The position numbers and the translations under genes were made by a program. Shown piece by piece: positions 1-11,759 of a stretch of DNA of 64,000 bases. Position 1 is the first letter of the stretch. Every line of letters starts with the position of its first letter. The notes beneath the pieces are model-generated. The model was not told the DNA's origin, ran no database searches, and saw only the letters and a program-made list of their open reading frames with translations. The stretch is from Luteimonas sp. MC1825 (GTDB taxonomy: Bacteria > Pseudomonadota > Gammaproteobacteria > Xanthomonadales > Xanthomonadaceae): assembly GCF_014764385.1 (NCBI RefSeq), contig NZ_CP061714.1:2418001-2482000 (forward strand), given 5' to 3'.

Positions 1-56
1 GCAACAAGGGCGAGGAACACCGGGGTCAACAAGTTGCGGGCACGGCGCATGAGCAT
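1..56 (-). CDS. N-terminal fragment of an unknown exported or membrane protein
   Basis: An open frame runs off the left edge on the minus strand. It can start at ATG 56-54 or at the in-frame ATG 50-48; a GGA lies about 5 bases before the first. The visible peptide (MLMRRARNLLTPVFLALV) has two arginines followed by a hydrophobic stretch, as in a signal peptide or first membrane segment. It lies just downstream of the rRNA terminator and of a possible promoter at 83-111 that points into it. The family cannot be named from 18 residues, and the frame may be fortuitous. Confidence 0.4.
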   Translation of the reverse strand, partial: MLMRRARNLLTPVFLALV

Positions 57-82
57 CAAGTCCAATCAACAGGGAGCCGCAC

Positions 83-111
83 ACGTTAACCGAGCAACGC
101 ACGCCAGGCAA
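83..111 (-). promoter_or_regulatory. possible promoter resembling the rRNA promoters
   Basis: On the minus strand TTGCCT (111-106), a 17-base spacer and TAACGT (88-83) precede GTGCGGCTCC (82-73). That ten-base downstream motif, at the same distance from the -10, recurs after all four rRNA promoters at 5638-5968. The -35 and -10 are weaker than in those. It probably serves the leftward gene at the window edge, or is a relict copy of the rRNA promoter repeat. Confidence 0.35.
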
Positions 112-132
112 GGAGCAAACACCATCCGGCGC

Positions 133-170
133 ACAAAGAAAAACCCCGCAGCCGAGGGCTGCGGGGTTTT
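133..170 (-). terminator. intrinsic terminator of the rRNA operon
   Basis: A 13-bp perfect stem (141-153 with 157-169, three-base loop) rich in GC is followed on the minus strand by TTTTTCTTT. It sits 11 bases beyond the 5S rRNA and is a classic rho-independent terminator ending the rRNA transcript. Confidence 0.9.
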
Positions 171-180
171 GGGGTAAAAA

Positions 181-295
181 CCCTGGCGATGACCTACTCT
201 CGCATGCTAGATGCACACTACCATCGGCGCATGTACGTTTCACTTCCGAGTTCGGAATGGGATCGGGTGGTTCCATACAGCTATTGTCACCAGGG
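181..295 (-). rRNA. rrf: 5S ribosomal RNA
   Basis: The minus strand reads as a gammaproteobacterial 5S rRNA of about 115 bases. It opens with CCTGGTGAC, carries the CCGATCCCATTCCGAACTCG core, and closes with GTCATCGCCAGG, which pairs with the 5' end. It is the last gene of the operon, 172 bases after 23S. The 23S-5S spacer holds a hairpin (366-381) and one arm of the 23S processing stem at 400-412. Ends are estimated from the terminal helix. Confidence 0.95.
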
Positions 296-399
296 AGAGG
301 GTGGAGGGTCGCGGGCCGGTGTATTGGCTTCACGCGCACACGCTCTCGTTGGTTGCCTCCGAGCGTACCTGCAAGCAGGTGCGCCTTTGGCGAATAAAT

Positions 400-467
400 A
401 AGGACGTAGCGAACTTTTGTGCCGAACATCGACGCGTCGTCGAGTCCAAGGCCACTTGAGGTTATAT

Positions 468-474
<7 letters not shown>
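400..474 (-). other. 3' arms of the 23S rRNA processing stem
   Basis: Bases 460-474 are the exact reverse complement of 3341-3355, a 15-bp stem joining the two ends of the 23S rRNA. Bases 400-412 are likewise the exact reverse complement of 3487-3499 (13 bp). In the precursor these segments would bring both spacers together around the 23S, as for known RNase III processing stems. Pairing is seen in the sequence; the cleavage is inferred from other rRNA operons. Confidence 0.7.
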
Positions 475-3347
<2,873 letters not shown>

Positions 3348-3499
3348 ATATAACCCCAAGTCGCCTCGGAGCCATATGACGCCCATGCGTACAAAGCATG
3401 GACATGAATATAACCACTCAATTTATTAGGACCTCGAGGGTCCCGCCTTAGCCTCTACGACACGTCTGGATATTCGTCTCAAACGCTCGCTACGTCCTT

Positions 3500-3514
3500 G
3501 GTTTTAAAAGAACA
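3500..3514 (-). promoter_or_regulatory. boxA-like antitermination element in the 16S-23S spacer
   Basis: The minus strand reads TGTTCTTTTAAAACC, close to the boxA consensus TGCTCTTTAACA bound by NusB-S10 in rRNA operons. It lies between tRNA-Ile and 23S, directly before one arm (3487-3499) of the 23S processing stem, the usual position of a spacer boxA. Confidence 0.55.
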
Positions 3515-3579
3515 CGGAACGGCCACGATGCCGATCCGATTCAAATCTATATAAGTATGCGCAATCAAACATCCAGGAA

Positions 3580-3656
<77 letters not shown>

Positions 3657-3674
3657 GATTCGTTTCCTGCCAGA

Positions 3675-3750
3675 TGGTGGAGCCAGTCGGGATCGAACCG
3701 ACGACCCCCTGCTTGCAAAGCAGGTGCTCTCCCAGCTGAGCTATGGCCCC
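3675..3750 (-). tRNA. alaT: tRNA-Ala (TGC)
   Basis: A 76-base tRNA on the minus strand starting GGGGCCATAGCTCAGC and ending in an encoded CCA. The anticodon TGC lies in the loop TTTGCAA, and the T-arm GTTCGATCC is intact. It is separated from tRNA-Ile by 18 bases. Here tRNA-Ala is transcribed first and tRNA-Ile second, the reverse of the Ile-Ala order in E. coli. Confidence 0.97.
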
Positions 3751-3844
3751 GAAACGGGGTCGGTTCCTGGCCATTGGCCGGAACTCCTGGATGCAGGTCA
3801 CTTGTGCGGACGCCTGACAGGCAATTACCTGTCTTTATGTCTCT

Positions 3845-5391
<1,547 letters not shown>

Positions 5392-5561
5392 AGTTTTTCG
5401 GTCCGACCCGAAGGTCTCGCCAATGCTTTGAGTGCAGAAGTCGAACCGGAGCTCAAATCACTCGCTTGCATTTCTGCATTTGAATCATTCTTTGCTCTTG
5501 TTACGAACATCTACAAATGGACAGTCATCCACTTGCCAGACGCCCGCACAAGTCACCTGCG

Positions 5562-5578
5562 CATACTTTCAAAGATCC
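5562..5578 (-). promoter_or_regulatory. possible leader boxA element
   Basis: The minus strand reads GATCTTTGAAAGTATG within the 16S leader, between the nearest promoter and the gene. It resembles the CTTTGAAA form of boxA seen in some rRNA leaders, but the match to the E. coli consensus is weak, so this is tentative. Confidence 0.3.
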
Positions 5579-5637
5579 TGGGAGAGGCCTCAGCGCCTTT
5601 TCCCGTGCCTCGTCGTTTCCGCCGAGGTGAGCCGCAC

Positions 5638-5665
5638 ATTGTAGCGTGTTTTTCGTTTCCGTCAA
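5638..5665 (-). promoter_or_regulatory. rRNA promoter, copy 1 (nearest to 16S)
   Basis: Minus-strand TTGACG (5665-5660), a 16-base spacer and TACAAT (5643-5638), followed by GTGCGGCTC. The -35 is embedded in the right arm of the inverted repeat CAACACC-TCACAC-GGTGTTG. Transcription would start about 240 bases before mature 16S. Confidence 0.75.
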
Positions 5666-5738
5666 CACCGTGTGAGGTGTTGATTTCAACCTCGTCTGTC
5701 TTCGTGGCCCGAAGGCCTTTCCGTCAACCGAGCCGCAC

Positions 5739-5766
5739 ATCTTACCGCGTTTTTCGTTTCCGTCAA
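5739..5766 (-). promoter_or_regulatory. rRNA promoter, copy 2
   Basis: Minus-strand TTGACG (5766-5761), 16-base spacer, TAAGAT (5744-5739), then GTGCGGCTC, exactly 101 bp upstream of copy 1. The -10 is weaker (4 of 6 matches to TATAAT) than in copy 1. Confidence 0.65.
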
Positions 5767-5839
5767 CACCCTGTGAGGTGCCGATTTCAACCTCGTTTGC
5801 CGTCGTGGCCCGGAGGCCTTTCCGTCAAGCGAGCCGCAC

Positions 5840-5867
5840 ATATTAGCGCGGTTTCCGCTTCCGTCAA
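5840..5867 (-). promoter_or_regulatory. rRNA promoter, copy 3
   Basis: Minus-strand TTGACG (5867-5862), 16-base spacer, TAATAT (5845-5840), then GTGCGGCTC. The spacer has diverged from copies 1 and 2 (GAAGCGGAAACCGCGC) while both promoter boxes and their distance are kept. Confidence 0.7.
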
Positions 5868-5940
5868 CACCCTGTGAGGGGTTGATTTCAGCCTCCCTTG
5901 TCTTCGTGGCCCGGAAGCCGTTCCGTCAGGGGAGCCGCAC

Positions 5941-5968
5941 ATATTAGCGCGGTTTCGAAGAACGTCAA
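5941..5968 (-). promoter_or_regulatory. rRNA promoter, copy 4 (farthest from 16S)
   Basis: Minus-strand TTGACG (5968-5963), 16-base spacer, TAATAT (5946-5941), then GTGCGGCTC. The upstream inverted repeat is broken here because the repeat unit ends soon after the -35, so this is the outermost promoter. Its transcript would pass through all three other copies. Confidence 0.7.
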
Positions 5969-6167
5969 CACCGTGTGAAGCCGTTTCTTTCGTCCCCGCC
6001 CTGGTGTGCCGGCGTGTGCCGGCCGCTCCTTGGCGGGGCGCGCATTGTGCAGCGCGGCGGAAGCTTTGGGAAGGGGCAAAAGCGAAGTTTTTCGCAAGCG
6101 GTGCACTTGACCCTCACGCGTCGCTGGCAGATGTTGGCCTCCACTCCGCTTTCAGGGCGAAGACGCC

Positions 6168-6620
6168 ATGCGTCAGCTGTTCACAGCGTCACTTGTCGCA
6201 TTCATGTCATTGCTCACGACTGCCTGCGCGAGCTCCAGCGCCTGGGTGGAGCTTGCCGGCGAGCGGATTGCCGTGGAAATTGCCGATGACGACGAGGAAC
6301 GCGCGCGTGGCCTGATGTTCCGTGACACCCTGGCCGACGGCCACGGCATGCTGTTCATCCATGAACGCGAGGAGCGCCAGGCGTACTGGATGAAGAACAC
6401 GCGGATCGCGCTGGACATCCTGTACTTCGATGCCTCGCTGCGGCTCGTCTCCCAGCAGCGCGATGTCCCCCCCTGCTCCGCCGGCGACCGTTGCCCGCCC
6501 TATCCGAGCAGCAAGCCGGCGCGCTATGTGCTCGAACTCAATGCCGGCGAGGCACGGCGCATGGACCTGCAGGATGGCGCGTTGCTGCGCCTGGGCCCCG
6601 GCGTGGGCGAGGCGCCCTGA
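6168..6620 (+). CDS. DUF192 family exported protein
   Basis: A 150-residue protein with a hydrophobic signal (residues 1-20) ending LLTTAC. Cys20 could be lipidated, but the -3 position is threonine, so cleavage by signal peptidase I is equally possible. The mature part is a DUF192 domain: ERARGLMFRD, GMLFIHE, YWMKNTRIALDILYFD and the tail YVLELNAGEA are its typical blocks. The function of DUF192 is unknown. It is divergent from the rRNA operon and converges with rubredoxin, leaving only 7 bases between the two stops. The start has only a weak AGGGCGA ribosome site. Confidence 0.85.
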   Translation: MRQLFTASLVAFMSLLTTACASSSAWVELAGERIAVEIADDDEERARGLMFRDTLADGHGMLFIHEREERQAYWMKNTRIALDILYFDASLRLVSQQRDVPPCSAGDRCPPYPSSKPARYVLELNAGEARRMDLQDGALLRLGPGVGEAP

Positions 6621-6627
6621 GTTCCTG

Positions 6628-6819
6628 TCAGGCGACGATCATCTCGAAATCGTCCTTGGTCACACCGCAGTCCGGGCATGTCCAGGTGTCCGGAACATCG
6701 TCCCAGCGCGTGCCCGGCGCGATGCCCTCCTCGGGAATCCCCACGGCCTCGTCATAGATGAACCCGCACACGACACACATCCAGGTGCGGTAGGCAGTCT
6801 GCGTGGCGACGTCGTTCAT
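6628..6819 (-). CDS. rubredoxin
   Basis: A 63-residue iron protein for electron transfer in the cytoplasm. Two CxxC pairs (CVVCG near residue 15 and CPDCG near 48) bind one iron, and [34 protein letters not shown] and DDFEMI are the standard rubredoxin blocks. Length is normal for a single-domain rubredoxin. The start is uncertain: ATG 6819 gives the usual length, while ATG 6852 adds 11 residues and has GGTGGG only three bases upstream. It is divergent from thiE. The long frame continuing further upstream is a shadow of thiE. Confidence 0.92.
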   Translation of the reverse strand: MNDVATQTAYRTWMCVVCGFIYDEAVGIPEEGIAPGTRWDDVPDTWTCPDCGVTKDDFEMIVA

Positions 6820-6918
6820 CGGATAATGCGCTTGGCTGGAGGAATCCGGCATTGTCCCACCCGCGGCTTGTGACAGGAAGCCGCGCCACGGCGCATTGCC
6901 GAGCACCGGAGCAGCGCA

Positions 6919-7584
6919 TTGCGAGGCCTTTACCTCATCACACCCGACGACATCGACACACCGCGGCTGGTCGCGCGCGTCGCCGCGGTGTTGCCCGGCG
7001 CCGCCCTGCTGCAGTACCGCAACAAGGCGGCCGACGCGCCATTGCGGCGCGAACAGGCGATGGCACTCCTGCAGCTTTGCCGTCAGCTCGGCGTTCCGCT
7101 GCTGGTCAACGACGACTGGCGTCTCGCGGCCGAGATCGGCGCCGATGGCGCGCACCTCGGCGGTGGCGACGGCGCGATCGGCGAGGCACGCGCGGCGCTG
7201 GGCGCAGGGGCGATCCTCGGTGCGTCCTGTTATGGCGAGCTCACGCGCGCCGGGGCCGCGGCCACAGCGGGTGCCAGCTACGTCGCGTTCGGCGCCTTCT
7301 TCCCGTCGACAACCAAACCGGGTGCGCCCCGTGCGGATCCCGCACTCCTGGCCCAGGCGGCAGCACTCGGCCTGCCGCGTGCCGCGATCGGCGGCATCAC
7401 CCCCGACAATGCGCGGCAGCTGGTCGACGCCGGCGCGGACCTGCTGGCGGTGATCGGCGCGGTGTTCGACGCCGCCGACCCCGTTTGCGCCGCGCAGCGC
7501 CTGCGCGCCTGCTTTGAACCCGCATCCGCGTCCGGCACCCGCCACGCGCATGCACCGCCACATTTGCAGACAAGGACCCCATGA
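6919..7584 (+). CDS. thiE: thiamine phosphate synthase
   Basis: Joins hydroxymethylpyrimidine diphosphate and thiazole phosphate to thiamine phosphate. A TIM-barrel protein of 221 residues with the family marks [44 protein letters not shown] and IGGITPDN. The start appears to be TTG at 6919 (L-RGLYLIT), as no ATG fits the conserved first strand. The last 20 or so residues ([16 protein letters not shown]) are low-complexity and longer than the usual protein of about 207 residues. It overlaps hemL at ATGATGA, so the two are probably translated together. thiC lies 18 kb away under a TPP riboswitch. Confidence 0.93.
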   Translation: MRGLYLITPDDIDTPRLVARVAAVLPGAALLQYRNKAADAPLRREQAMALLQLCRQLGVPLLVNDDWRLAAEIGADGAHLGGGDGAIGEARAALGAGAILGASCYGELTRAGAAATAGASYVAFGAFFPSTTKPGAPRADPALLAQAAALGLPRAAIGGITPDNARQLVDAGADLLAVIGAVFDAADPVCAAQRLRACFEPASASGTRHAHAPPHLQTRTP

Positions 7585-8873
7585 TGAAGACCGACCGCTC
7601 CCAAGCCCTGTTCACCCGCGCGCGCGCACTGATGCCCGGCGGCGTGAACTCGCCGGTGCGCGCGTTCCGCTCGGTGGGGGGCGAACCGTTCTTCGCCGCG
7701 CGTGCCGAGGGCGCGCATATCGAGGACGTCGACGGCAACCGCTACATCGACTATGTCGGCTCCTGGGGCCCGATGGTGGTCGGCCACAACCATCCGGCGG
7801 TCCTCGAGGCCGTGGTGCGCACCGCGCGCGACGGCCTGTCGTTCGGCGTGCCCAATGCCCTCGAGGTGACCATGGCCGAAACGTTGACCCGGCTGGTGCC
7901 ATCGATGGACATGGTGCGCATGGTGAATTCGGGCACCGAAGCGACGCTTTCGGCGATACGCCTGGCGCGCGGCGCCACCGGCCGCAGCCGGATCGTGAAG
8001 TTCGAGGGTTGCTACCACGGCCACGGTGACTCGTTCCTGGTCAAGGCCGGCAGCGGCGCGCTGACCCTCGGCGTGCCGGACTCGCCGGGCGTACCCAAGG
8101 CGCTGGCCGACCTCACCCTCACCCTGCCCTACAACGACTTCGACGCCGCGACCGCGCTCTTTGACGCCTGCGGCGATGACATCGCCGGCCTGATCGTGGA
8201 GCCGGTGGTCGGCAATGCCAACTGCCTGCCGCCGCGCCCGGGGTTCCTGCAGCACCTGCGCAGGCTGTGCACGCGCCACGGCGTGGTGCTGATCTTCGAC
8301 GAGGTGATGACCGGGTTCCGCGTCGCCCTCGGCGGCGCGCAGGCGCGTTACGGAGTCGCCGCGGATCTGAGCACCTTCGGCAAGGTGATCGGCGGCGGCA
8401 TGCCGGTGGGGGCCTACGGCGGGCGCCGCGACCTGATGGAGCTGATCGCGCCTGCCGGCCCCGTCTACCAGGCCGGGACGCTGAGCGGAAACCCGGTGGC
8501 GATGGCCGCGGGCCTTGCGATGCTCGGGCTCGTGCAGGCACCGGGCTTCCACGACGCGCTCGAGCGTCGCACCAACCTGCTCTGCGATGGCCTTGAAGAG
8601 GCGGCGCGCGATGCCGGCGTGGCGTTCACCACCCAGCGCGTCGGCGGCATGTTCGGGATGTTCTTCAGCAGCGAACAGGTCGACACCTACGCGCAGGCCA
8701 TGGCCTGCGATCGCGAGGCCTTCAACCGCTTCTTCCACGCTATGCTGGAGCGTGGCGTGTACCTGGCGCCGTCGGCGTTCGAGGCCGGCTTCATGTCCGC
8801 GGCGCACGACGACGCGGTGATCGCGGCGACGATTGCCGTCGCACGCGAGGCGTTCGCCGCCGCCAGGGGCTGA
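7584..8873 (+). CDS. hemL: glutamate-1-semialdehyde 2,1-aminomutase
   Basis: Converts glutamate-1-semialdehyde to 5-aminolevulinate, the first dedicated tetrapyrrole precursor. A fold-type I PLP enzyme of about 429 residues, the usual length. Seen are [11 protein letters not shown] at the N-terminus, [37 protein letters not shown] and the PLP-lysine block [18 protein letters not shown] near residue 268. Two adjacent ATGs (7581 and 7584) could start it; AAGGA is better spaced for the second. It overlaps the end of thiE. Confidence 0.97.
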   Translation: MKTDRSQALFTRARALMPGGVNSPVRAFRSVGGEPFFAARAEGAHIEDVDGNRYIDYVGSWGPMVVGHNHPAVLEAVVRTARDGLSFGVPNALEVTMAETLTRLVPSMDMVRMVNSGTEATLSAIRLARGATGRSRIVKFEGCYHGHGDSFLVKAGSGALTLGVPDSPGVPKALADLTLTLPYNDFDAATALFDACGDDIAGLIVEPVVGNANCLPPRPGFLQHLRRLCTRHGVVLIFDEVMTGFRVALGGAQARYGVAADLSTFGKVIGGGMPVGAYGGRRDLMELIAPAGPVYQAGTLSGNPVAMAAGLAMLGLVQAPGFHDALERRTNLLCDGLEEAARDAGVAFTTQRVGGMFGMFFSSEQVDTYAQAMACDREAFNRFFHAMLERGVYLAPSAFEAGFMSAAHDDAVIAATIAVAREAFAAARG

Positions 8874-8960
8874 GTCGACGCAGCGGCACCGCCGGGGCCA
8901 GGACGCACAGCGGGCGCCGGGGCCGGGCGCGCACCCGGGTGCAGCTGCGCACCCGCTCCG

Positions 8961-10202
8961 TCAGGCCGCGTGGATCTCGCGCAGCGCCGCGCCCAGCCGC
9001 TGCAGTCCGTCCGCCACCTCTTCGTCGTTGATGTTCAGCGACGGCACGAAGCGCAACACATCCGGGCCCGCCTGCAGCAGCAGCAGGCCATGTACGGCGG
9101 CGCGGTCAAGGATCTCGCCGGCACGCCCGACGAAGGCCGGCGCCAGCACCGCGCCCAGCATCAGCCCGCGGCCGCGGATCGCAGCGAACAGGCCGCGGCC
9201 GTCGTCGAGCGCGGCCAGACCAGCACGCAGCGCCAGTGACTGCCGTTCGACATTGGCTGCAATGTCCGCCGAGGCCAGCTTGCGCAGCGCCACGCGCGCC
9301 ACCGCTGCTGCCAGCGGATTGCCGCCAAAGGTGGTGCCGTGGTCGCCGAACTGCATCGCTTCGGCCACTCTGTGGCCAGCCAGCATCGCGCCGATCGGAA
9401 ATCCGCCGCCCAGCGCCTTGGCCAGGGTGACGATGTCCGGCACCACATGGTCCTGCCAATGCGCGAACAGCGCGCCGGTGCGGCCCATGCCGCACTGGAT
9501 CTCGTCGAGCACAAGCAGCGCGTCGTGGCGGTCGCACAGCGCGCGCACCGCCTGCAGGAAGCCGGGCGCCGCCGGCATCACCCCGCCCTCGCCCTGGATC
9601 GGTTCGAGCAGGACCGCGGCCACGTCGCCGCCGGCCATGGCCGATTCCAGCTGCGCGATGTCGTTGAAGTCGACGTAGCGGAACCCGCCCGGCAGCGGCT
9701 CATAGCCTGCCTGGTACTTCGGCTGTGCGGTGGCGGTGACCGCGGCCAGCGTGCGCCCGTGGAAACTGCCGCGGAAGCTGACGATCACCCGCCGGTCGGG
9801 CGCACGCCCCTGCGCACTGGCCCATTTGCGCACCAGCTTGATCGCGGCCTCGTTGGCCTCAGCACCCGAGTTGCACAGGAACACCCGTTCGGCGAAGCGC
9901 GAGGCCTCCACCAGCTCCTGCGCCAGGCGCAGCGGCGGCTCGCTGTGGAAGATGTTGCTGGTGTGCCAGAGCTTGCCGGCCTGCTCGACCAGCGCGGCGA
10001 CCAGGTCGGGGTCGTTGTGGCCCAGGCCACACACGGCGATGCCGGCGGCGAAATCCACGTAGTCGCGGCCGTCGCGGTCCCACAGCCGCGCGCCCTGCCC
10101 ACACTCCAGCACCACCTGCCGCTGGCGGTACACCGGCAGGTAGTGGCGCTCGCCGAGCGCGATCAGGTCGTGTGATGCGGCGGGGTCGGAGGTGTGTGCC
10201 AT
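8961..10202 (-). CDS. argD: acetylornithine/succinyldiaminopimelate-type aminotransferase
   Basis: A 413-residue class III PLP aminotransferase, most like ArgD, which acts in arginine (and often lysine) synthesis. Blocks include FAAGIAVCGLGHNDP, CNSGAEANEAAIKL, FHGRTLAAVTATAQPKYQ, EPIQGEGG, LDEIQCGMGRTG and the PLP-lysine block TLAKALGGGFPIGAML near residue 262. It lies 5 bases after the SDR gene, so the two are probably cotranscribed. Members of this family with other substrates exist; ArgD is preferred because of the QPKYQ and GMGRTG signatures. The 87 bases between it and hemL hold nothing recognised. Confidence 0.9.
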   Translation of the reverse strand: MAHTSDPAASHDLIALGERHYLPVYRQRQVVLECGQGARLWDRDGRDYVDFAAGIAVCGLGHNDPDLVAALVEQAGKLWHTSNIFHSEPPLRLAQELVEASRFAERVFLCNSGAEANEAAIKLVRKWASAQGRAPDRRVIVSFRGSFHGRTLAAVTATAQPKYQAGYEPLPGGFRYVDFNDIAQLESAMAGGDVAAVLLEPIQGEGGVMPAAPGFLQAVRALCDRHDALLVLDEIQCGMGRTGALFAHWQDHVVPDIVTLAKALGGGFPIGAMLAGHRVAEAMQFGDHGTTFGGNPLAAAVARVALRKLASADIAANVERQSLALRAGLAALDDGRGLFAAIRGRGLMLGAVLAPAFVGRAGEILDRAAVHGLLLLQAGPDVLRFVPSLNINDEEVADGLQRLGAALREIHAA

Positions 10203-10207
10203 GGCGG

Positions 10208-11026
10208 TCAGTCCAGGAACAGGTCGGGCAGCAGCGGCTGGGAGGGATCGGAGGCGTAGCGGTCGAAGCCGGTTGCGCCGGCCTCGCGCAGCACCTCCTC
10301 GTCGATCAGGAACTCGCCGTGGAAGCCGCGGGCCTCGCGCACCAGCACGGCATGCGCGGCGTCGGCCACGATCTCCGGGCTGCGGCCGTTGGCCAGCTCC
10401 ACGCCCGGGATCATGTTCAGCGCATCGGTGGCGATGATGGTGCGCGGCCACAGCGCATTGACCGCCACGCCCTGCGGGCCGAATTCGGCGGCAAGGCCCA
10501 GGGTCACGAAGCTCATGCCCATCTTGGCCAGGGTGTAGCCGGTGTGCGGACCCCACCACTTCGGATCCAGCGACGGCGGCGGCGCGAGCGTGAGGATGTG
10601 CGGGTTCGGCGCTTCGAGCAGGTACGGCAGGCAGGCCTGCGCGCACAGGAAGCTGCCGCGCGCGTTGACCTGCTGCATGAGGTCGAAGCGCTTCATCGGC
10701 GTATCCAGCGTGCCGCGCAACCAGATCGCGCTGGCGTTGTTCACCAGGATGTCGACGCCGCCGAAGGTGTCGACCGTGGCCGCTACCGCGGCGCGCACCT
10801 GGTCCTCCTCGCGGATGTCGCATTTCAGCGCCAGCGCCTGGCCGCCCGCAGCGGTGACCGCCGTGGCCGCGGTATGGATGGTGCCGGGCAAACGTGGATT
10901 GGCGACATCGGACTTGGCGGCGATGGCGATGTTGGCGCCGTCGCGCGCGGCGCGCAGCGCGATGGCCAGGCCGATGCCGCGCGAGGCGCCAGTGATGAAC
11001 AGGGTTTTTCCGGCGAGGGTGTGCAT
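10208..11026 (-). CDS. short-chain dehydrogenase (HSDL2-like)
   Basis: A 272-residue SDR oxidoreductase. TGASRGIG (residues 12-19) binds the nucleotide, NNAS is at 96-99 and the catalytic YTLAK at 164-168. The blocks TLAPPPSLDPKWWGPHTGYTL and VNALWPRTIIATDA resemble the hydroxysteroid dehydrogenase-like protein 2 group, in which proline-rich LAPPPS replaces the usual serine region, although Ser152 is still present. The substrate is unknown. It is 5 bases upstream of argD; the pairing does not suggest a shared pathway. Confidence 0.85.
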   Translation of the reverse strand: MHTLAGKTLFITGASRGIGLAIALRAARDGANIAIAAKSDVANPRLPGTIHTAATAVTAAGGQALALKCDIREEDQVRAAVAATVDTFGGVDILVNNASAIWLRGTLDTPMKRFDLMQQVNARGSFLCAQACLPYLLEAPNPHILTLAPPPSLDPKWWGPHTGYTLAKMGMSFVTLGLAAEFGPQGVAVNALWPRTIIATDALNMIPGVELANGRSPEIVADAAHAVLVREARGFHGEFLIDEEVLREAGATGFDRYASDPSQPLLPDLFLD

Positions 11027-11053
11027 GCGGGATCTCGTTGCTGCGGGTGTGGA

Positions 11054-11716
11054 TCAGGGCTTGGGGCCCTGGCCTTCGTTGTCTTCCCACTTCAGGAGCC
11101 GTCGGGTGACGAAGCGGTACACCGGCTTGCCGCTGGCGAACCAGGCGTCGCGCAGCCAGGAGGTGCGCTTCAGTAGGCGCCGCTCGACGGGCGTGATCCG
11201 GGCGGGACAATAGGTGCGCTTGTGCTTGAGGAGATGGCGCAGGTCCTCGCGCGCGAGCAGGCGCATCCAGCGCGAGCGCGGCGCACCACGCACGGCAAGC
11301 TGGAAGTCGATGACCGCGGGCGTGCCGTCGGCGCGCACCAGCCAGTTGGCTTCCTTGGCGAGGTCGTTGTGGGCAACGCCATGGCGATGCAGCGTCTGCA
11401 GCAGGCGGCGCGCGCGGCGGAAATACGCGATGTCGCCATGCGGCGGGCGCTGGTACATCGCCGCACCGTCCATGTAGCTGCGGTCGAGCATGCGGCCGTC
11501 CCAGCCCAGGAGCTGCGGCACCGCGTCCATCCCGGCCACGGCGACGAGCCCGCGCGCCTCGCGCCGCGCAAGCCACCACGCCGGCAAGCGCAGCCACGCC
11601 GGCACGTGGCGCAGGTCGCGGCGCACGAAGCATCCGGCCGCGCCCCGCATCAAGGCGATGCGGCCGAAGCTGTCGGCCTTGAGGGCCTGGATCTCGATGG
11701 CGTCACGGCGGTCCAT
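11054..11716 (-). CDS. small RIO/InaA-like protein kinase
   Basis: A 220-residue protein with a minimal kinase core: the catalytic loop HNDLAKEANWL (116-126, Asp118) and the metal site IDFQLA (136-141), where glutamine replaces the usual glycine of DFG. Such small kinases occur in Xanthomonadaceae and resemble lipopolysaccharide (InaA/Kdo) kinases or RIO kinases; the target cannot be told here. The start ATG 11716 is preferred because longer forms would run into the divergent membrane-protein gene at 11760. It is 27 bases upstream of the SDR gene on the same strand. Confidence 0.75.
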   Translation of the reverse strand: MDRRDAIEIQALKADSFGRIALMRGAAGCFVRRDLRHVPAWLRLPAWWLARREARGLVAVAGMDAVPQLLGWDGRMLDRSYMDGAAMYQRPPHGDIAYFRRARRLLQTLHRHGVAHNDLAKEANWLVRADGTPAVIDFQLAVRGAPRSRWMRLLAREDLRHLLKHKRTYCPARITPVERRLLKRTSWLRDAWFASGKPVYRFVTRRLLKWEDNEGQGPKP

Positions 11717-11759
11717 CGACACATTGTAGGCGGCGCGACCGTCGCCACCGGCTGCCATA

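Larger units (their letters stand above)
5629..5980 (-). repeat. 101-bp tandem repeats carrying rRNA promoters
   Basis: GAGCCGCACAT begins at 5629, 5730, 5831 and 5932 (plus strand), an exact 101-bp period; the fourth copy is cut after about 50 bp. Copies differ by scattered substitutions but not by insertions. On the minus strand each full unit contains a promoter, the GTGCGGCTC start region, a small GGCC-TTCG-GGCC hairpin (perfect in copy 1) and an inverted repeat CAACACC/GGTGTTG overlapping the -35 (perfect in copy 1). It fills most of the 776-bp gap between 16S and the DUF192 gene; nothing else was recognised there. Confidence 0.9.

Noticed and set aside
5629..5980. CRISPR-like array
   Set aside because: The copies are 101 bp, adjacent without spacers, and the whole unit repeats; it is a promoter array, not a CRISPR.
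6852..6852. Longer rubredoxin starting at 6852
   Set aside because: The extra 11 residues are not typical, and GGTGGG is too close to the ATG. It cannot be fully excluded.
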